A stretch of DNA of 9,038 bases from an uncultured Anaerolineaceae bacterium (GTDB lineage: Bacteria > Chloroflexota > Anaerolineae > Anaerolineales > Anaerolineaceae): positions 1 to 9,038 of the forward strand of contig CALCQT010000445.1 in the NCBI GenBank assembly GCA_937894825.1, read 5' to 3'. The position numbers and the translations under genes are program-made. Positions 6,867-9,038 of this stretch are shown here, piece after piece. Under the pieces are notes generated by a model. The model searched no databases. It saw only the letters and a list, made by a program, of their open reading frames with translations, and was not told the origin of the DNA. Each line of letters begins with the position of its first letter. Positions within the stretch are counted from its first letter, which is position 1.

Positions 6867-7994
6867 TTATCTGCCGAGCGTCTCCCGGTACACCGCATCA
6901 TATCCCGCCGTCATCTGATCCAGCGTGAAATTTTCCGCGATCCGGGCACGGGATTTTTGCTTTAAAGCGGCTTTTTCTTCAGACGACAGGCGCAACATCG
7001 CCGCACAAGCCTCCGCCAGCAGGCGGTCGTCCTCCGGCGGCACGGTCCACCTACAATCGGCGATCAGAAAAGCAGTATCTCCCACATCTGTGCCGACGCA
7101 AAGCGTCCCACAACTCATCGCCTCGCCGATGATCAGCGGAAAGGCCTCACCGCTGTTAGAGGACAGTACCATCAGGTCCAGTGCATTGAGCAATGCGGGA
7201 ACGTCACTGCGGATCCCCAACAGCAGCACCCTGTCCCGAATGCCGGCTGCTTCAATCCAGCCGGTTAATTGTGTGTTTTCCGCCGTCAGATCCTTCCCGG
7301 CCAGCAGAAAGCGGGCCTGCGGAAAAGTTTCAGCCAACAGCCCCCAGGCACGGATCAACCCGGCATGATTCTTCTGCTGATCAAAGCGGGAAATGTTCCC
7401 GATCAGTATCGTTTCGGCGGAAAGCCCCAAATCTTGACGCGCCGTCTTGCGAGCTTGCTCATCCGGACAAAAGTGATCAATGTCAAAACCGTTCGGCACG
7501 AAGCGCAGGATATCCTGCCGATAGCCAGCCGCTTGATGAACCTGAATCGCCGTCCGCGAACAGGATAGGATGCGTGCCGGTGCGGTATGCGAAAGCCGTG
7601 CCAGCAGCCGCACAATCCACTTGGTGGTTCCTTTCGCCTCGCGGCCGAGCGTCGAGTTATGAAGTCCCCAGACCAGCGGTTTCCGTACAAAGCGATTCGC
7701 CAGACTGGTATAGAGATCGGCATGATAGAGCCAGGAATGGATCAAGTCCGGGCTTTCCTGCCGCAGGATCCGCATCAGACGGAAAAACGCGGCAAACGAA
7801 GGAGTGGCACGCTTCATATTTAAATACGTTACGCTGAAGCCGGCCGCCTGAATTTGTCGTCCTATTTCGCCCGGTCCGCTCAGACAGATCACGCGCTGCT
7901 CCCATCCGCGAGACTGCAACCGCGGCAAAACCCGCAGCAGCATGATTTCCGCACCGCCGCGGTCCAGGTCCGTGATGACATGCAGAAGCTTCAT
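6867..7994 (-). CDS. Glycosyltransferase, GT4-type (GT-B fold)
   Basis: The product of 375 residues has the two-domain GT-B layout of family 4 retaining sugar transferases. The N-terminal domain opens with MKLLHVITDLDRGGAE, a typical acceptor-side start with the GGAE turn at 13-16. The C-terminal nucleotide-sugar domain has GNISRFDQQKN (Arg203, Lys208) and the E-x7-E signature SGEAFPLIIGEAMSCG (Glu283, Glu291). No signal or membrane helix is visible, so it should work at the cytoplasmic face on a lipid-linked or envelope glycan. ATG is complementary to 7992-7994, with AGGGAAG at 8000-8006 five bases before it. It runs against the ACP gene. The donor and acceptor sugars cannot be read from sequence. 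Envelope polysaccharide assembly is the reasonable guess given the neighbours. Confidence 0.9.
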   Translation of the reverse strand: MKLLHVITDLDRGGAEIMLLRVLPRLQSRGWEQRVICLSGPGEIGRQIQAAGFSVTYLNMKRATPSFAAFFRLMRILRQESPDLIHSWLYHADLYTSLANRFVRKPLVWGLHNSTLGREAKGTTKWIVRLLARLSHTAPARILSCSRTAIQVHQAAGYRQDILRFVPNGFDIDHFCPDEQARKTARQDLGLSAETILIGNISRFDQQKNHAGLIRAWGLLAETFPQARFLLAGKDLTAENTQLTGWIEAAGIRDRVLLLGIRSDVPALLNALDLMVLSSNSGEAFPLIIGEAMSCGTLCVGTDVGDTAFLIADCRWTVPPEDDRLLAEACAAMLRLSSEEKAALKQKSRARIAENFTLDQMTAGYDAVYRETLGR

Positions 7995-8048
7995 TTTTTC
8001 TTCCCTAGAGGTGAGGCTGTATTAAGAGCAGGTTTCATTTTTTTCATA
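7995..8048 (-). other. Possible 18-codon upstream ORF before the glycosyltransferase
   Basis: On the minus strand, ATG at 8046-8048 opens a reading frame coding for MKKMKPALNTASPLGKKK. Its TGA shares bases with the glycosyltransferase start codon (AATGA). A run of seven A bases lies inside it. No clear ribosome binding site precedes it, so it may be chance; if translated it would couple to the downstream gene. Confidence 0.25.
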
Positions 8049-8063
8049 AGCATCGGTTTTTGG

Positions 8064-8091
8064 ATTCTATCATAATAGATTAAGGTGTCAA
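8064..8091 (-). promoter_or_regulatory. Strong sigma-70-like promoter of the glycosyltransferase
   Basis: Read on the minus strand, TTGACA (8086-8091) is a perfect -35 and TAGAAT (8064-8069) matches the -10 at 5 of 6 positions, with a spacer of 16 bases. Transcription would start near 8057, giving a leader of about 60 bases to the glycosyltransferase start. It is the best promoter in the window. Confidence 0.7.
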
Positions 8092-8148
8092 AAGTAGTTT
8101 TTTTTAAATGGTGCACTCTGTAGGGGAGCGCAATGTGTAAGGCCGGGC

Positions 8149-8187
8149 ACATAGTTTACAAAACGTCCATGGACATGATTTACAAAA
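8149..8187 (+). repeat. Two imperfect 15-base direct repeats at the IS left end
   Basis: ACATAGTTTACAAAA (8149-8163) and ACATGATTTACAAAA (8173-8187) agree at 13 of 15 positions and start 24 bases apart. Repeated TTTACA motifs occur in IS481-type ends and could be transposase binding sites. That role is inferred. Confidence 0.5.
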
Positions 8188-8234
8188 AGTTGAATAAACT
8201 AAGGGTATAAAACCAACCGGGAGGTGAAGTTGAG

Positions 8235-8816
8235 ATGCCTTGGGAAGCGATATCAATTGCCATGAGTCGGGAAAAATTTGTACAGGAAGTGTTGTCCGGC
8301 AATAAAAGCAAAAGCGCTTTGTGTCGGGAATATGGATTAAGTCGTCCTACAGGGGATAAGTGAATAAAGCGCTATCAAAACGGTGAGGGTATGGAAGATC
8401 GGAGTAAAGCCCCCAATCAAATACCCTACCGGACGCCAGCCGAAAAAGAGGATAAAGTAATAGCGGTTCGTCAACAGCATCCAGCATGGGGCCGCGAAAG
8501 ATTCACAAGTTTTTGGAAAGAAGTGGAGCAACAGGTCTGCCATTGAAAAGCACGATCGGGAACATCCTGAAACGAAATGGGTATATCAGCAAAGAAGCAA
8601 GCCAGGCGGCGACACCTTACAAACGATTTCAAATGTGGCAAACCGGACAGCGCACTGCGCTGTCCCTACAAAGGCGGGGATGGATAGGATCCCTACGATA
8701 CCAGCCGGAGCAAACGGCGCTTAATGAATCCCAACGTACGTCGCAGTCTGACCTCCCGGATGTGATTTCGAAATTTTACTTTTGGCACCCCAAGCATAAA
8801 TAGGCCCAATGACTGA
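8235..8816 (+). pseudogene. IS481-family transposase, disrupted
   Basis: ATG 8235 has a good ribosome site (GGGAGGTGA, 8219-8227) and codes MPWEAISIAMSREKFVQEV, then the helix-turn-helix LCREYGLSRPTGDK. A TGA at 8361-8363 then replaces the tryptophan expected in the family's GYKWIKRY motif. The frame continues (IKRYQNGEG, RTPAEKE, AVRQQHPAWG) to the G4 run 8488-8491. There one base seems lost, and the homology moves to another frame (PRKIHKFLERSG, GNILKRNGYISKEASQAATPYKRFQM). After a WQT at about 8636-8645 the DDE catalytic region is missing. Short C-terminal-like fragments remain (LRYQP near 8696-8710, and FRNFTF from 8766 in a further frame). One stop, frameshifts and an internal deletion make it plainly inactive. 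Confidence 0.8.
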
Positions 8817-8828
8817 TTCTGTTAGGAA

Positions 8829-8845
8829 TGATAAATTCTTTATCA
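8829..8845. promoter_or_regulatory. 17-base palindrome, possible operator
   Basis: TGATAAATTCTTTATCA is a perfect 7-3-7 inverted repeat 83 bases upstream of the ABC ATPase start. The TGATAA/TTATCA half-sites recall Fur-type boxes, but the classical Fur spacing is one base, so no regulator is named. A -10-like TACAAT lies at 8887-8892, without a good -35. Confidence 0.35.
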
Positions 8846-8927
8846 AAACTTTACATGGAATTTTCCTTCCTCTGTTCTCGCCGTCATACAATCAAACAGA
8901 ATTTCAACCATAGTCAGGAGAAGACGA

Positions 8928-9038
8928 ATGGATATATCCCTGCGTGGAATCACCAAACGCTTCGGAGAAAACACGGTCATTCAGAAAACGGATATGTTCT
9001 TTCCCAGCGGCGGTTTCACCACGTTGTTAGGACCGTCC
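8928..9038 (+). CDS. ABC transporter ATP-binding protein, N-terminal 37 residues
   Basis: ATG 8928 follows AGGAG (8916-8920) at seven bases, and the frame stays open to the window edge. The product starts MDISLRGITKRFGENTV, continues through KTDMFFPSGGFTTLLGPS, and is cut inside the Walker A loop (GPS of GPSGxGKT). The RGITKRFG strand and the TTLLGPS entry are typical of ATPase subunits of solute importers such as the iron(III), polyamine and sugar classes. The substrate cannot be read from this fragment. It probably begins a new transcription unit, since a decayed IS lies upstream. Confidence 0.85.
   Translation, partial: MDISLRGITKRFGENTVIQKTDMFFPSGGFTTLLGPS

Larger units (their letters stand above)
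8134..8816 (+). mobile_element. Decayed IS481-family insertion sequence
   Basis: The element is recognised by its transposase remains (8235-8816) and by a left end resembling those of IS481 elements: TGTGTAAGG near 8134, followed by two imperfect direct copies of ACATnnTTTACAAAA (8149-8163 and 8173-8187). At about 680 bases it is much shorter than a full IS481 element of about 1 kb or more. I could not define a right inverted repeat or target-site duplication, so the right boundary is only approximate. It lies between the glycosyltransferase promoter and the ABC ATPase gene. Confidence 0.65.

Noticed and set aside
7193..7837. Open frame of 214 codons on the + strand opposite the glycosyltransferase
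   Set aside because: The minus-strand gene has clear GT4 motifs across the whole stretch. The + frame is low in hydrophobic structure, rich in Ser, Pro and Arg, and has no recognisable motif or good ribosome site.
8361..8363. In-frame TGA in the transposase as possible stop-codon recoding (selenocysteine or tryptophan)
   Set aside because: The same gene also has a frameshift at the G4 run and has lost its catalytic core, so simple decay explains the stop. Other genes in the window use TGA as a normal stop.

Overview
The window is bacterial chromosomal DNA with ordinary bacterial ribosome binding sites and sigma-70-like promoters, and roughly even G+C by eye. The taxon cannot be fixed from this window. 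The UMP kinase tail, the 76-residue small protein (which resembles short proteins I associate with anaerobic Bacillota) and the holin-like/phosphodiesterase fusion suggest an anaerobe of the Bacillota, Chloroflexota or a similar lineage. This is a low-confidence inference.

Layout from left to right: the 3' end of pyrH (UMP kinase) is followed on the same strand by a small protein gene with a strong ribosome binding site. The next 322 bases have no gene. They hold a stable hairpin and a TATAAT-like -10 box, then a structured leader ending in a hairpin plus T-run just before a 911-residue membrane protein. That protein has a holin-4-like four-helix N-terminus, an alkaline-phosphatase-superfamily catalytic domain and a C-terminal membrane block.

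After a 150-base gap with a candidate promoter comes a three-gene run on the + strand: a FkbH-like HAD/acyltransferase protein, a CPBP intramembrane protease-like protein and an acyl carrier protein. FkbH proteins are known to make glyceryl-S-ACP from 1,3-bisphosphoglycerate, so FkbH and the ACP probably work as a pair. No polyketide synthase is visible. A GT4-type glycosyltransferase gene converges on the ACP gene with a 17-base gap. The setting hints at cell-envelope glycan or lipid modification rather than secondary-metabolite extender-unit supply, but that is inference.

Behind the glycosyltransferase promoter lies a decayed IS481-family insertion sequence, with an in-frame stop, a frameshift and loss of the catalytic core. 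The window ends in the first 37 codons of an ABC transporter ATPase, whose upstream region carries a perfect 7-3-7 palindrome that could be an operator.

The points most worth a second look are the FkbH/CPBP/ACP cassette, the three-part phosphodiesterase fusion with its attenuator-like leader, and the palindrome upstream of the ABC ATPase gene.
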